A stretch of 41,135 bases of DNA from Verrucomicrobiota bacterium (GTDB taxonomy: Bacteria; Verrucomicrobiota; Verrucomicrobiia; Palsa-1439). This document shows positions 12,097 through 21,065 of the stretch, piece by piece. Location: assembly GCA_016871575.1 (NCBI GenBank), contig VHCW01000036.1, forward strand, positions 1-41,135, in the 5' to 3' direction. A program made the position numbers and the translations under genes. Within the stretch, counting starts at the first letter, position 1, and each line of letters starts with the position of its first letter. The notes below the pieces were generated by a model. That model had not been told where the DNA came from. It searched no databases and saw nothing but the letters and a program-made list of their open reading frames with translations.

Positions 12097-13181
12097 ACTA
12101 CTCCCGATTAGCCAACCAATTCATCTGTGACGTGCCCGTCTATGAGCCGGGACGGCCCATCGAGGAAGTCGCACGCGAACACGGACTGGATCCGCGCCGC
12201 ATCGTCAAGCTGGCGTCAAACGAAAACGCACTCGGCCCGTCACCCAAAGCCGTCGCCGCGATGCGGGCGGCGCTGAAGACCGCGCACCTCTATCCCGATG
12301 GCAGCGGGTTCTACCTGCGCCGCGCGCTGGCGAAAAAGCTCGGCGTTGGAATGGACAACATCATCCTCGGTTGCGGCTCCAATGAAATCATTGAGTTCCT
12401 CTACCACACCTTTGTCGCGCCGGGCGATGAAGTCGTCGTGGGCAACCGGGCGTTCGTCATCTACGCGATCATGGCCAAGATGTTTCAGGCAAAATGCGTT
12501 GAGGTTCCCTTCCGCCACCTGCACACGCACGATCTGGACGCCATGCGCGAAGCGATCACGCTGAAGACGAAGCTCGTGTTCGTTGCGAACCCGAACAACC
12601 CGAGCGGCACGCGCGTCACCAACGAAGCACTCGACAAATTCATCAACAGCCTGCCGCCGCACGTCGTCTGTGTGCTCGACGAGGCGTACTACGAGTTCCT
12701 CGACGACCCGCCGTCGTCCATCGGCTATGCGATGAACCACAAAGTCGTGTTGTTGCGGACGTTCTCGAAGATCGCCGGGTTGGCCGGGCTGCGCATCGGC
12801 TACGGCATCGCGCACAAGGACTGCATCATCCTGAAGCACCGCGCCCGGCAGCCGTTCAATGTCAATTCCATCGCCCTGACCGGCGCGCTGGCCGCCCTCT
12901 CGGATCCGCAACATATTCGGAACACCAAACGACTGACGCGCGAGGGGCTGCGCTTTCTGTACAGCGAGTTTGAGCGGCTCAAACTGGAATACGTGCCGAG
13001 CGCCGCGAACTTCGTGCTGGTGCGCGTCGGCCACGGCGCCGCCGTGTTTGAATCGTTGCAGCGGCGTGGCGTGATTGTGCGGCCCATGGGCGGCTACAAG
13101 CTGCCGGAGTGGATCCGCGTCACCGTCGGCCGTCCCGAAGAAAACCGCCGGTTCATCCGCGGGCTGTCCCAATGCGTGTAG
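12093..13181 (+). CDS. hisC: histidinol-phosphate aminotransferase
   Basis: PLP-dependent class I/II aminotransferase of 362 residues, the usual HisC length. Visible motifs are KLASNENALGPSP near the N-terminus, YPDGSGFYLRRALA, FVANPNNPSGT, DEAYYEF, and RTFSKIAGLAGLRIGYG with the Schiff-base lysine at K226. The close of the protein, EWIRVTVGRPEENRRFI, is also typical. HisC interconverts imidazole-acetol phosphate and histidinol phosphate. Some members accept aromatic substrates, and the nearby pheA makes an aromatic aminotransferase role possible. No other his gene is in view. It overlaps the next gene by 10 bases. Confidence 0.92.
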   Translation: MNYSRLANQFICDVPVYEPGRPIEEVAREHGLDPRRIVKLASNENALGPSPKAVAAMRAALKTAHLYPDGSGFYLRRALAKKLGVGMDNIILGCGSNEIIEFLYHTFVAPGDEVVVGNRAFVIYAIMAKMFQAKCVEVPFRHLHTHDLDAMREAITLKTKLVFVANPNNPSGTRVTNEALDKFINSLPPHVVCVLDEAYYEFLDDPPSSIGYAMNHKVVLLRTFSKIAGLAGLRIGYGIAHKDCIILKHRARQPFNVNSIALTGALAALSDPQHIRNTKRLTREGLRFLYSEFERLKLEYVPSAANFVLVRVGHGAAVFESLQRRGVIVRPMGGYKLPEWIRVTVGRPEENRRFIRGLSQCV

Positions 13182-14362
13182 CCTGGCTCGCCCCTTATCC
13201 AGTCGAGACACTCGCACCGGCATTGCGGATCGCACGTCACAAAACCACGGCGGCGTGCAGTTGGATTGTGGCTTTGTCGGAGGCGATCGCGCGCCAACCG
13301 GACATCGAATTGCACCTCCTCACCACCAGCCAGTTGGTCGCAACATCGCAAACGATCCGGAAAGAGAACATCACGTTTCATGTGGTGCGCGATGCCGTGC
13401 CGTTCGCGCATCGCGGCTGGCCGCCGTGGTTCCCGTGGAACGCGCTGACCGGTTTTGGCGGGACACGCCGGCGCCTTGTGGCCGCAGTGCGGCAGGTGTC
13501 CCCCGATCTGGTTCACGCGCACGGCACGGAGATGGCCTACGCGCTGGCGGGAACCGACAGCCGGTTGCCCTGCTTGATTTCCATTCAGGGAATCCTCACG
13601 GAATATCAGAAAGTCACACCCTCGTTCTCCGGCCGGTTGATCGCCGCGTGCGAGCGGGCCGCGGTGCGGCGCAACCGGTTTTTCACTTGCCGGACGGAGT
13701 TTGACACCCGGTTTGTCCGCTCAGTGAACCCGGCGGCAAAGATTTTCAGCATCCACGAGGCAATGAACCCCGTCTATTTCCAGAACGAATGGAGACCGGC
13801 CGATGCAACGGCGATCTTGTTCGTCGGTTCGCTGGACAATCGCAAGGGACTGGGTACGTTACTGTCCGCCATGGCCATCTTGAAACAACGCTTTCCCGAA
13901 TGCCGGCTGCAGATCGTGGGGACCGGCGATCTCGACGGATGGCAACAACGTTGCCGTGAGTTGGAGGTAGCAGCAATGGTGGACTTTCTCGGATTCCGGG
14001 CGGCGAGGGAAATCGCGCGCCTGCATCTTGAATCGCAACTGCTAGTGCTGCCTTCGGCCATGGACAACAGTCCGAACGCGCTTACCGAGGCGATGGTTTC
14101 CGGATTGCCTGTCGTCGCAACGGCAGTGGGCGGGATTCCGTCGCTGGTGGAAAACGGCGTCACCGGGGTGCTGGTCTCGGCCGGCGACCCGGAGCAACTG
14201 GCGAGCGCCATCACGACTCTGCTGCAAGATCCTGCAAAACGCGCGGCCTTGGGGCGCGCGGGCAGAATGGTGGCGCGGCAACGGCACCGGCCCGAAACGG
14301 TCGCGGAGCAGACAGTCCAAGCCTATTGGGAGATTCTCGCCGCCGTGGCCAAAGCTGTTTGA
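13172..14362 (+). CDS. glycosyltransferase family 4 protein
   Basis: 396 residues, GT-B fold. MRVAWLAPYP opens the N-terminal Rossmann domain, LVHAHGTEMAY is the mid-domain motif, and the nucleotide-sugar-binding C-terminal domain contains ILFVGSLDNRKGLGTLLSA and PSAMDNSPNALTEAMVSGLPVVAT (EX7E-type region). GT4 enzymes are retaining transferases; donor and acceptor are unknown. It starts within the end of hisC and belongs to the cell-surface polysaccharide run that follows. Confidence 0.9.
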   Translation: MRVAWLAPYPVETLAPALRIARHKTTAACSWIVALSEAIARQPDIELHLLTTSQLVATSQTIRKENITFHVVRDAVPFAHRGWPPWFPWNALTGFGGTRRRLVAAVRQVSPDLVHAHGTEMAYALAGTDSRLPCLISIQGILTEYQKVTPSFSGRLIAACERAAVRRNRFFTCRTEFDTRFVRSVNPAAKIFSIHEAMNPVYFQNEWRPADATAILFVGSLDNRKGLGTLLSAMAILKQRFPECRLQIVGTGDLDGWQQRCRELEVAAMVDFLGFRAAREIARLHLESQLLVLPSAMDNSPNALTEAMVSGLPVVATAVGGIPSLVENGVTGVLVSAGDPEQLASAITTLLQDPAKRAALGRAGRMVARQRHRPETVAEQTVQAYWEILAAVAKAV

Positions 14363-14368
14363 GAGACC

Positions 14369-15016
14369 ATGAGAACGCCTCCCAAAGGATTTACAGCGAC
14401 AGAGTTGGCCGTTGCGCTGGCCGTGTTGGCCGTCGTTTTCTTGTTGCTGCTCCCGGCGGTAAACATGCAGCGCAAGAAACAATACCGTCAGATCTGCGCC
14501 AACAACCTCCGTTTGATCGGCGCTGGGATGTTGATGTACGCGCAGGATCACAACATGCATCTTCCCACAGTGCAAGAGAACCGTCGGGGACTTTGGGATG
14601 CCGCATTGGTATGGGGACGGTATGTGCCGCGAGAATCCGTGTTTCATTGTCCTGCTGACCGAATCAAACGAGCAGGAGGACTACCGCGTTCCTATACATA
14701 CACGATTAATCTCGAACCGAATGGGCGGTTTTGGATTGAGGGATCGCGGTTGCCGTGCCGGTATTTTCCCAACCCAGAGGAGGTAGTGATTGTCACAGAG
14801 AGCGCCGACTCGTGTAATATGGTCGGAGAATGGTGTTGTTCGTATCATCCCAATCGCTCTGGCGGACGGTCACAACATACAATCCCATCAGGGGATGGCG
14901 TCGCTCCACCGTCAAACTATCTGTTCATGGACGGGCATGTGGAATGGGCGGATGCGCCTTCCACAAACTGGTTTCCTGTCCCCCCGGACGGGGCACCGTT
15001 TCGTCCCTGCCCGTGA
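14369..15016 (+). CDS. prepilin-type N-terminal cleavage/methylation domain protein (H-X9-DG type)
   Basis: 215 residues. GFTATELAVALAVLAVVFL near the N-terminus is a type IV prepilin signal: cleavage after G8 would leave F as +1 and E as +5, followed by the hydrophobic helix. The middle (CANNLRLIGAGMLMYAQDH) and the C-terminal NYLFMDGHVEW are typical of the pseudopilin-like families expanded in Planctomycetes and Verrucomicrobia. It is exported and processed by a prepilin peptidase, but its function is unestablished. It is unusual to find it between two glycosyltransferases, starting 6 bases after the first. Confidence 0.85.
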   Translation: MRTPPKGFTATELAVALAVLAVVFLLLLPAVNMQRKKQYRQICANNLRLIGAGMLMYAQDHNMHLPTVQENRRGLWDAALVWGRYVPRESVFHCPADRIKRAGGLPRSYTYTINLEPNGRFWIEGSRLPCRYFPNPEEVVIVTESADSCNMVGEWCCSYHPNRSGGRSQHTIPSGDGVAPPSNYLFMDGHVEWADAPSTNWFPVPPDGAPFRPCP

Positions 15017-15095
15017 CCGCGCGGGGTGGTAAAGTGGCGAAGTGGCGAAGCCCACAGTTGCAAAGCGGTATGTGATTCCCTATTGTGCACGTTCG

Positions 15096-16253
15096 ATGAA
15101 GAGTACAGTCAACGCCTTGTTGGTCAGCACAGCCGCTTGGCACATGGATTTGACCGCCAAAGCGTTCTCTGAGCGTGGCGCCTTGGCCCAGTTGTGGATG
15201 ACAAGTCGTCCACGTGTGGATCTGCCGACGGGCAAGTTCCGCCGGTGCTGGCCGTTTCACGCAGCGGTTAAGCCGTTTTACGAATGGGCACGACATCATC
15301 ACTGGGAAACAGCTTTCTACAAGCTGCTGCCGATTTGGCGGGCATGGGTGCGACGGCAACCGTTGCCGAATTGCAATATTGTACACGCGATCATGGGATT
15401 TGGCACTGAGATCTTTGATCGGGCAGACCGGATGGGAGCATTGAAGGTGCTGGAGTGTCCGAACAGTCACCCGACCAGCTACTATGGTTTCTGGCAAAGA
15501 GAATGTGATATCTGGTGCCCCGACGAGAAAGTGGTAGTGCCCCGGACGATGTTTGCACGCATGAACCGGGAACTGGGACGGGCTGACCTGATTGCCGTCG
15601 AATCACAATTCGGATTTGAATCCATGTTGTACAACGGTATTCCGGCAGAAAAGGTGTTTCTGAACCCGCTCGGCGTGGATACCAGCATCTTCACCAAACG
15701 CGCCTCCGTGCCGGAAGTGCCCCGGTTCATTTGTGTTGGAACCATCGCCCTGCGCAAGGGGCATCAATACTTGTTCCGCGCATTTGAGATGGTGAAACGC
15801 CGGCTCCCCGACGCGGAACTGATTTGTGCCGGCGGCTACAAATATGACTTCCACAAGGAGCGGCCCCGCTGGGAGGGCACGTTCCGTTTGGTGTCCCTGC
15901 CCCATTGCGAACTGGCGGCATTGTTGCAACAGTGCACGGCTTTTGTCTTTCCGTCGCAGGAGGAGGGCGTCTCCGAGTCGCAGGTCCAAGCGCTTGCGAG
16001 CGGGTTGCCGGTGATCGGAACGCATCCGGGTGGGGCCACCACGTTTGTGGACGACGGTGTGGAAGGGATTATCGTCAACGGGCGCGACCCGCAACAGATT
16101 GCCGATGCCATGATCAAACTGGCCACGGATCGCGAACTGAACAAGAAAATGGGGGAAGCCGCGTATCGCCGGGCTGCCATCAACAATACATGGCAGGACT
16201 ATGGCGACCGCTTCTTGGCTGAATTCGAGTGCCGACTCGCGGAACGCCGTTAG
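15096..16253 (+). CDS. glycosyltransferase family 4 protein
   Basis: 385 residues, GT-B fold, only distantly similar to the GT4 at 13172. The C-terminal donor domain has FICVGTIALRKGHQYLFRAF and FPSQEEGVSESQVQALASG (EX7E motif) followed by GLPVIGTHPGG. ATG 15096 (MKSTVNALLVS) is chosen because it starts the first beta-strand; a GTG at 15042 would add 18 residues. No strong ribosome binding site is seen for either. The substrate is unknown. Confidence 0.88.
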   Translation: MKSTVNALLVSTAAWHMDLTAKAFSERGALAQLWMTSRPRVDLPTGKFRRCWPFHAAVKPFYEWARHHHWETAFYKLLPIWRAWVRRQPLPNCNIVHAIMGFGTEIFDRADRMGALKVLECPNSHPTSYYGFWQRECDIWCPDEKVVVPRTMFARMNRELGRADLIAVESQFGFESMLYNGIPAEKVFLNPLGVDTSIFTKRASVPEVPRFICVGTIALRKGHQYLFRAFEMVKRRLPDAELICAGGYKYDFHKERPRWEGTFRLVSLPHCELAALLQQCTAFVFPSQEEGVSESQVQALASGLPVIGTHPGGATTFVDDGVEGIIVNGRDPQQIADAMIKLATDRELNKKMGEAAYRRAAINNTWQDYGDRFLAEFECRLAERR

Positions 16254-16269
16254 GGGAACTTGACCGCTT

Positions 16270-17817
16270 ATGTCTCGCCTCCAACGTTTCCTGCACTCGG
16301 TTGCCTCCTCGTATGCCCGGCTGGTGGCCGACTCGGTGTACCACTTGGCGTCTGTGCCGCTGGCTTTGCATTACCTCAGCAAAGAGGAATTTGGCGTCTG
16401 GATTCTCGTTTTGCAGATGGCTGGGTATCTGGCCTTGATTGACTTCGGGATGACAAGTGCAGTGGCGCGCAAACTCATTAACTATAAAGACCAGCGAGAC
16501 GGCGGCCAGTACGGCAGCTTGCTGCAGACCGGAGAGATCGTGTTTGTCGTGCAAGGTGCCCTCATTATGCTGGTCGGGTTCTTGTTCAGTCCCGCGCTAG
16601 GCACACTGCTGCGCATTCCGGAGACGCTTCGTCCTGAATTCATCGCCTTGATGCGATGGTATTGTGTCTTGCAGGGGCTGATGTTCAGCACGCGGATCTT
16701 TGACCAGATACTGTTCGCCCATCAACGGGCCGACATCGGCAACTACACAGCGGCACTGCAACAACCGGTCTGCCTTGCGATTGTGTGGGTGAGTCTGTGT
16801 GCAGGACAGCGATTGAACAGCATTTTGTGGGCGACCCTGTTTGGCTGGCTGTTTCTGGTGACCGCACAGAGCAGCAGTTGCGTCCGCTTGCAATTGTTGC
16901 CGCGGCGCGGCGCTTGGGGGCGGGCCTCGTGGCAGAAGTTTAACGAACTGTTCAGCTTCGGGCGGGATGCGTTTCTGGTGGCCGTGGGTCAACAACTGCT
17001 CATGGCCAGCCAAACCTTTATCATCACCCGCTATCTGGGCTTGACGGCGGCCGCAACGTGGTCGGTCTGCACAAAAGGTTATGCCCTTCTGAATCTGCTG
17101 GTGTGGCGCATTCTGGATTTGTCAGTCCCAGCGTTATCGGAAATGGTGGTTCGCGGAGAACGGGAACGACTGCGCAAGCGCCTGCAAGAACTCCTGACTT
17201 TGAGTGGCACCATGGCTTGTGTGGCGGCAGTTTTATTCGCCTTGTGCAACCAATCTTTTGTCGCAGTCTGGACCAAAGGACGCATCGCTTGGCCGGCGGG
17301 TAATGATCTGTTCTTAGCGGGTCAGATGGTGCTGCTCGCGTTGACGCACGGTCATTGTTCATTCATTCCAGCAACTGGTCGAATAGGTTTCCTCCGGTAT
17401 GTGTACTTCATTGAGGGATTGGCGTTTGTCGTTATCGGAAGTCTTGGAGTCAAGTTCATCGGCATCCCTGCACTCATCGCATCGTCCATAGTATGCACCA
17501 TGGGCTTCAGCGGCCTCTATGGATTCTGGCATACGGCGCACTACGGCAAGTTCTCATTTCGTGACATCTTGGTGCATTGGCAGTTGCCAACGGTAAAAGT
17601 CATTCTGGTTCTGGCACCCATCACCCTCATGCTCTGGTGGCTCTGCCGATTGTTATCCCCGGTGCCGCGCCTGTTGGTGGGCGGCTTCAGTGGTTTGATT
17701 GTCGGGTGTTACGTGCTCGTGCGCTTCGGCATGCCACGGTCTTTACAGGAAGAATTCGTAAACCGTCTTCCATCCTGTGTTCGTGGGGTCTTCCAACGCT
17801 GGATTCCGATGTCCTGA
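16270..17817 (+). CDS. lipopolysaccharide/polysaccharide flippase family protein (Wzx-like)
   Basis: 515 residues with 12-14 predicted membrane helices, typical of the MOP superfamily. The N-terminal segment, HYLSKEEFGVWILVLQMAGYLALIDFG, matches the usual 'G.. .Y.....LDFG' motif of Wzx-like flippases, which move lipid-linked sugar repeat units across the inner membrane. It follows the GT4 gene by 16 bases. A matching Wzy or ligase-type candidate is the membrane protein at 19245. Confidence 0.85.
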   Translation: MSRLQRFLHSVASSYARLVADSVYHLASVPLALHYLSKEEFGVWILVLQMAGYLALIDFGMTSAVARKLINYKDQRDGGQYGSLLQTGEIVFVVQGALIMLVGFLFSPALGTLLRIPETLRPEFIALMRWYCVLQGLMFSTRIFDQILFAHQRADIGNYTAALQQPVCLAIVWVSLCAGQRLNSILWATLFGWLFLVTAQSSSCVRLQLLPRRGAWGRASWQKFNELFSFGRDAFLVAVGQQLLMASQTFIITRYLGLTAAATWSVCTKGYALLNLLVWRILDLSVPALSEMVVRGERERLRKRLQELLTLSGTMACVAAVLFALCNQSFVAVWTKGRIAWPAGNDLFLAGQMVLLALTHGHCSFIPATGRIGFLRYVYFIEGLAFVVIGSLGVKFIGIPALIASSIVCTMGFSGLYGFWHTAHYGKFSFRDILVHWQLPTVKVILVLAPITLMLWWLCRLLSPVPRLLVGGFSGLIVGCYVLVRFGMPRSLQEEFVNRLPSCVRGVFQRWIPMS

Positions 17818-17824
17818 ACTGCGG

Positions 17825-18868
17825 TCAGCACTCCGAGAAGACCGTCTGTAATTGCGGTTGTCGGCTGTTATGGCACGCAATAACGTTGAGGTCATATTGA
17901 TAGAGAAACCGATCTTGTGGTTCGAATGGAATGAGTGCAAAACAATCTTGCGGCTCGATCACTTGCATGTGGTTGATCTCCATCTGGTGGCCACAAGGCA
18001 GGAAGTAATTGCTTGATGCCAAACTTCTGCGTAGCGCCGGAATGTAGAGGCGATAGCCCATCTCCGTGAGGAATGTCAACGGGGCCAATGTCTTGCCTGG
18101 CATCTTGTAATCCCGCCGGTTCTCGAAGATGAGGAATGGCCAAGAAGCCTGTAATGTTTCACGTCCACCTCTCAACACCTCGATCTCGTGCCCTTCCACA
18201 TCCAGCTTAATCAGGTCAGGTGGAGCCAAGCGCAACGAGTCGAGTCGGCGGATGATGATCCGCGTGGCATTTGGGTCTGCCGTGAGTTCAGCCAAACCGC
18301 TATGCAGTTGATCGGGTAACCGGATGAACGCTTCGCCGTCTTGATCCGACAGGGCGCAATTGTGACAAGTGACAATATCTGCAAGGCCGGCTTGCCGAAT
18401 GCAACTAACCAAGTCGGCATACGACGAGGGGAACGGTTCAAAAGCCTGAATGGTCAGACGGTCATGATTACTGGCGGCATAGAACGTAAAATAGCCCCAG
18501 TTACTGCCGATATCGTAGAAGTTCCCCCCCCGCGGCAAGAGCAGGTCCACCAACACGGCATTTTCCTGTTCGTAACCATGTGCGTACGCACCGGCATACA
18601 GGGCGTGGAACTGGAGATTGCTCGCATCAAAGCAAATCGTCATGCTCTGACCCAATCGCTCGTAGCGAAAGGTGCCGGATTGTGGAAAGCACCAATGTCG
18701 CTGACAGACACGATACAGTTTTTGCAGTGGCAAGCGCAGCAACAACTCGGCACGCCGGGTGGTGTTTTGATAGTGAAACGCACACCGGTACAGGCGGGTC
18801 AGCCACGCCAAACGCTCAATGGTCATTGGCATGCGGGTTTGTATGGCAGCGATCAAAACATTGTTCAT
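17825..18868 (-). CDS. FkbM family methyltransferase
   Basis: 347 residues. SAM-binding motif NFYDIGSNWGYFTFYA, IQAFEPFPSS, and the FkbM signature DLIKLDVEGHEIEVLRGG are all present. The first 90 residues have no clear domain. ATG 18868 (MNNVLIAAI) is selected; an open frame reaches 18967 without support. It is the only gene on the minus strand within the polysaccharide block and ends 7 bases from the flippase stop. A sugar acceptor is likely from context. It differs considerably from the other FkbM protein at 11365, so this is not a recent duplication. Confidence 0.85.
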   Translation of the reverse strand: MNNVLIAAIQTRMPMTIERLAWLTRLYRCAFHYQNTTRRAELLLRLPLQKLYRVCQRHWCFPQSGTFRYERLGQSMTICFDASNLQFHALYAGAYAHGYEQENAVLVDLLLPRGGNFYDIGSNWGYFTFYAASNHDRLTIQAFEPFPSSYADLVSCIRQAGLADIVTCHNCALSDQDGEAFIRLPDQLHSGLAELTADPNATRIIIRRLDSLRLAPPDLIKLDVEGHEIEVLRGGRETLQASWPFLIFENRRDYKMPGKTLAPLTFLTEMGYRLYIPALRRSLASSNYFLPCGHQMEINHMQVIEPQDCFALIPFEPQDRFLYQYDLNVIACHNSRQPQLQTVFSEC

Positions 18869-18882
18869 GATGCGGATTCCTG

Positions 18883-19122
18883 ATGATGCATTTTCTTGGC
18901 CGCAAACAGATTGTTTATCCCCTTCCTCACCCTTGGCAGCAAGTGTTTTGTTGCCGCTCCACATCATTCAATATGTTGCGGGCTTGCGGGGAATCCGTCT
19001 CTTTTGCATGGCCGTCCAACTTGCGCAGGCCCGACCAGCTTGACATCTTGGTGGCGACCACCACCGTTCGGAATACCCTTGCGAAGCTTCCGGTTCTGGT
19101 TTACCAATTTTGTCTCAAATAG
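18883..19122 (+). other. intergenic stretch, possibly remnant of a decayed gene
   Basis: Between the two divergent genes there are about 375 bases with no convincing complete gene. An open frame ending LVATTTVRNTLAKLPVLVYQFCLK stops directly at the start of the carbamoyltransferase-like remnant (TAG then ATG), the kind of junction seen inside operons. The frame has no recognisable family and poor codon use, so it is listed only as possible gene debris. Promoters for the minus-strand FkbM gene and the membrane protein at 19245 should also lie here. Confidence 0.3.
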
Positions 19123-19260
19123 ATGAAAAGGCTTGGCATCTACATCAGACATGACAGCAGCGCTGCATTGGTATTGGACAGGCGGCTTGCTGTCGAAGTG
19201 GCTAAGCAACTTTGTGTTGGAGAAATCCGCTTCTTGATGCATTTATGGGGATTGATGTGA
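19123..19260 (+). pseudogene. 5' fragment resembling a NodU/TobZ-type carbamoyltransferase
   Basis: 45 codons beginning MKRLGIYIRHDSSAALVLD. This matches the start of carbamoyltransferases (M-x-LGI, HDSSAAL, D, L). After about residue 27 similarity disappears and a stop follows. The enzymatic body is absent, so this would be a truncated remnant left by deletion. It overlaps the chosen start of the next gene by 16 bases. The call rests on one short motif and could be coincidence. Confidence 0.4.
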
Positions 19261-20774
19261 ACCTCGAACCACGAATCCAAGACAGTTCCACCGCCGACAT
19301 GGAATTCCAGATCAAACGCTGGCTGCCCGTGCTGGCTGGCATCGTGCTCGCGATCTATGCGGGTTATTGGGTCGGTAACAATAACTGGACGCCCTTGTGG
19401 CGGCTGTTGTGGATCGCCATCATCGTGTTTGTCGCGTTCAGCCTTCAAGACCGTGGCTGGGTTCTGATCCCGATGTTTTGGATGGCACCCGGCTCGATCA
19501 CGTTGCTGCCGTTGCCGTTCTCATGGCGCGAATCGGCAATCCTGCTGGCGCTAGCCGCCTACGTGGCGCATCGCTGCCTCGTAAGGACGCCACGCATCTC
19601 TCTCCGTCATGTGCTGTTTTTCCTGCTGATGATCAATCTTGCATGGGTGGCGCTCATGTGGCTGCGCAGACCAGTCGGTTTCCGGGTCTTCCAAAGCGAA
19701 TTTATGGGCGCCCGCTTTTACTTCGGGATTTTCATTGCTGGGTTGGCTGGATGGATTCTGCTCCACTTGCCGCAGTCGGCGAAAACACTGACGCGGATTC
19801 CCTACTATCTGTTTGCCGGTACTTGGATCGGGGCCATCGCGAACACGCTTGTCTTCCTGCTGCCGGCCACAACAGGGCTGGTGCTTTCTTTTTACGGACA
19901 AGCCAGTGTGGATATGGGCGCGCCGGTTCAGGTTCTGCGTTTCAGCGCATTTCGGGAAACCGGATTGATATTGGTGCTCCTGCTTGTGTCGCATTGCAAA
20001 CCCTTCAATCTGTTTCATTTCGTGCGACCGCACTTCTACCTTTTGGTCGCTGGGTTGGCTGGTGTCGCCATCTCCGGCTTCCGATCCAGCATCGCCACCG
20101 CCCTCGCCTACATTGGCCTTTCCATGATCCTGCGCCGGAACTGGCGTCAACTGGTGCTGTTCTCGATTATTGGCTTGACCCTGCTGGCTGGACTCATTGC
20201 CGGACAAGGACGGTTCTACTCCCTGCCGCTGGCAGTGCAACGCGCCCTCTGTTTCTTGCCGGGCAACTGGTCAATGGTGGCCGTGCAAGATGCCGCTGGC
20301 ACGGCCACGGCGCGCTTCGACTGGTGGCGCGACATTATCAAATACCGATTGATTGACAACTGGTGGATCGGCGACGGCATCGGTGTTCGTCGCACCGAAG
20401 CCACCGCTGTGTATGAAACCACGCGCAGGGATTATTCCGCAGGCGTCTTTTTCTACGGCGACTTCCACAACGGCCCCTTGACGACGATCCGTTGCGTCGG
20501 GTTTGTCGGACTGATCCTGCTGTATGCTTTGATGATCTTCGGCATCGTTCACGCGCTCCGATGCCTCCGACGATGTCGCGAAACCACCCTCGAACCCTTG
20601 GCCATGTTCATTGCCATCCCCATCGTCTGGTTCCCCATCCATTTCACCCTCGTGTTCGGCTCCTTCGAATTCGAAATGCCCCAAGTCCTCTTCCAGACCG
20701 GCCTCCTGCTCCTGCTCATCCGGATGTTGAACGAACATCCCGAACTCCTCACCAACGAACAAACAACTGCCTGA
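19245..20774 (+). CDS. polytopic membrane protein, O-antigen ligase/polymerase-like
   Basis: 509 residues with about 11-12 membrane segments. Helix pairs flank a large periplasmic-type loop (about 345-420) containing ARFDWWRDIIKYRLIDNWWIGDGIGVR and SAGVFFYGDFHNGPLTTIRCVG. That pattern (W..G.G, then an H..P.T... loop) resembles the Wzy_C/WaaL family, which polymerises or transfers lipid-linked O-antigen. ATG 19245 is used; ATG 19299 (MEFQIKRWL) begins just before the first helix and is a good alternative. It completes the flippase and glycosyltransferase set upstream. Confidence 0.7.
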   Translation: MGIDVNLEPRIQDSSTADMEFQIKRWLPVLAGIVLAIYAGYWVGNNNWTPLWRLLWIAIIVFVAFSLQDRGWVLIPMFWMAPGSITLLPLPFSWRESAILLALAAYVAHRCLVRTPRISLRHVLFFLLMINLAWVALMWLRRPVGFRVFQSEFMGARFYFGIFIAGLAGWILLHLPQSAKTLTRIPYYLFAGTWIGAIANTLVFLLPATTGLVLSFYGQASVDMGAPVQVLRFSAFRETGLILVLLLVSHCKPFNLFHFVRPHFYLLVAGLAGVAISGFRSSIATALAYIGLSMILRRNWRQLVLFSIIGLTLLAGLIAGQGRFYSLPLAVQRALCFLPGNWSMVAVQDAAGTATARFDWWRDIIKYRLIDNWWIGDGIGVRRTEATAVYETTRRDYSAGVFFYGDFHNGPLTTIRCVGFVGLILLYALMIFGIVHALRCLRRCRETTLEPLAMFIAIPIVWFPIHFTLVFGSFEFEMPQVLFQTGLLLLLIRMLNEHPELLTNEQTTA

Positions 20775-20777
20775 CCC

Positions 20778-21065
20778 ATGCCACAAACCGGCACCGTCCT
20801 TGTCAGCGACACCAAGTCCAAGGAAGACTTGGACATCCCTTGGAACGTCATCGTCCTCAACGACCCCATCAACCTCATGAGCTACGTGACGATGGTGTTT
20901 CAGCGCGTCTTCGGCTACCCGCGCCACAAGGCCGAGACCCTCATGCTCGAAGTCCATCACAAAGGCCGTTCGCTCGTCTGGTCTGGCGGACGCGAACAAG
21001 CCGAACACTACGTCCACCAACTCCACTCCTACCAGCTTCTCGCCCACCTCGAAAAGTCCGAGTGA
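20778..21065 (+). CDS. clpS: ATP-dependent Clp protease adaptor ClpS
   Basis: 95 residues. The family core is clear: WNVIVLNDPINLMSYVTMVFQRVFGY, then AETLMLEVHHKGRSLVWSGGREQAEHYVHQL. N and D of LND form the N-degron pocket edge and the HHKG turn is conserved. ClpS delivers proteins with destabilising N-terminal residues to ClpA or ClpC. No clpA is nearby. Its stop overlaps a GTG start for the DUF2017-like gene (21062-21065). Confidence 0.92.
   Translation: MPQTGTVLVSDTKSKEDLDIPWNVIVLNDPINLMSYVTMVFQRVFGYPRHKAETLMLEVHHKGRSLVWSGGREQAEHYVHQLHSYQLLAHLEKSE

Noticed and set aside
12093-13181. Possible full histidine operon around hisC.
   Set aside because: No other his gene can be found on either side; neighbours are aromatic and glycan genes.
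15034-15052. Tandem AAGTGGCG repeat before the second GT4 gene.
   Set aside because: Only two units; no further copies or associated structure, so it is probably slippage.
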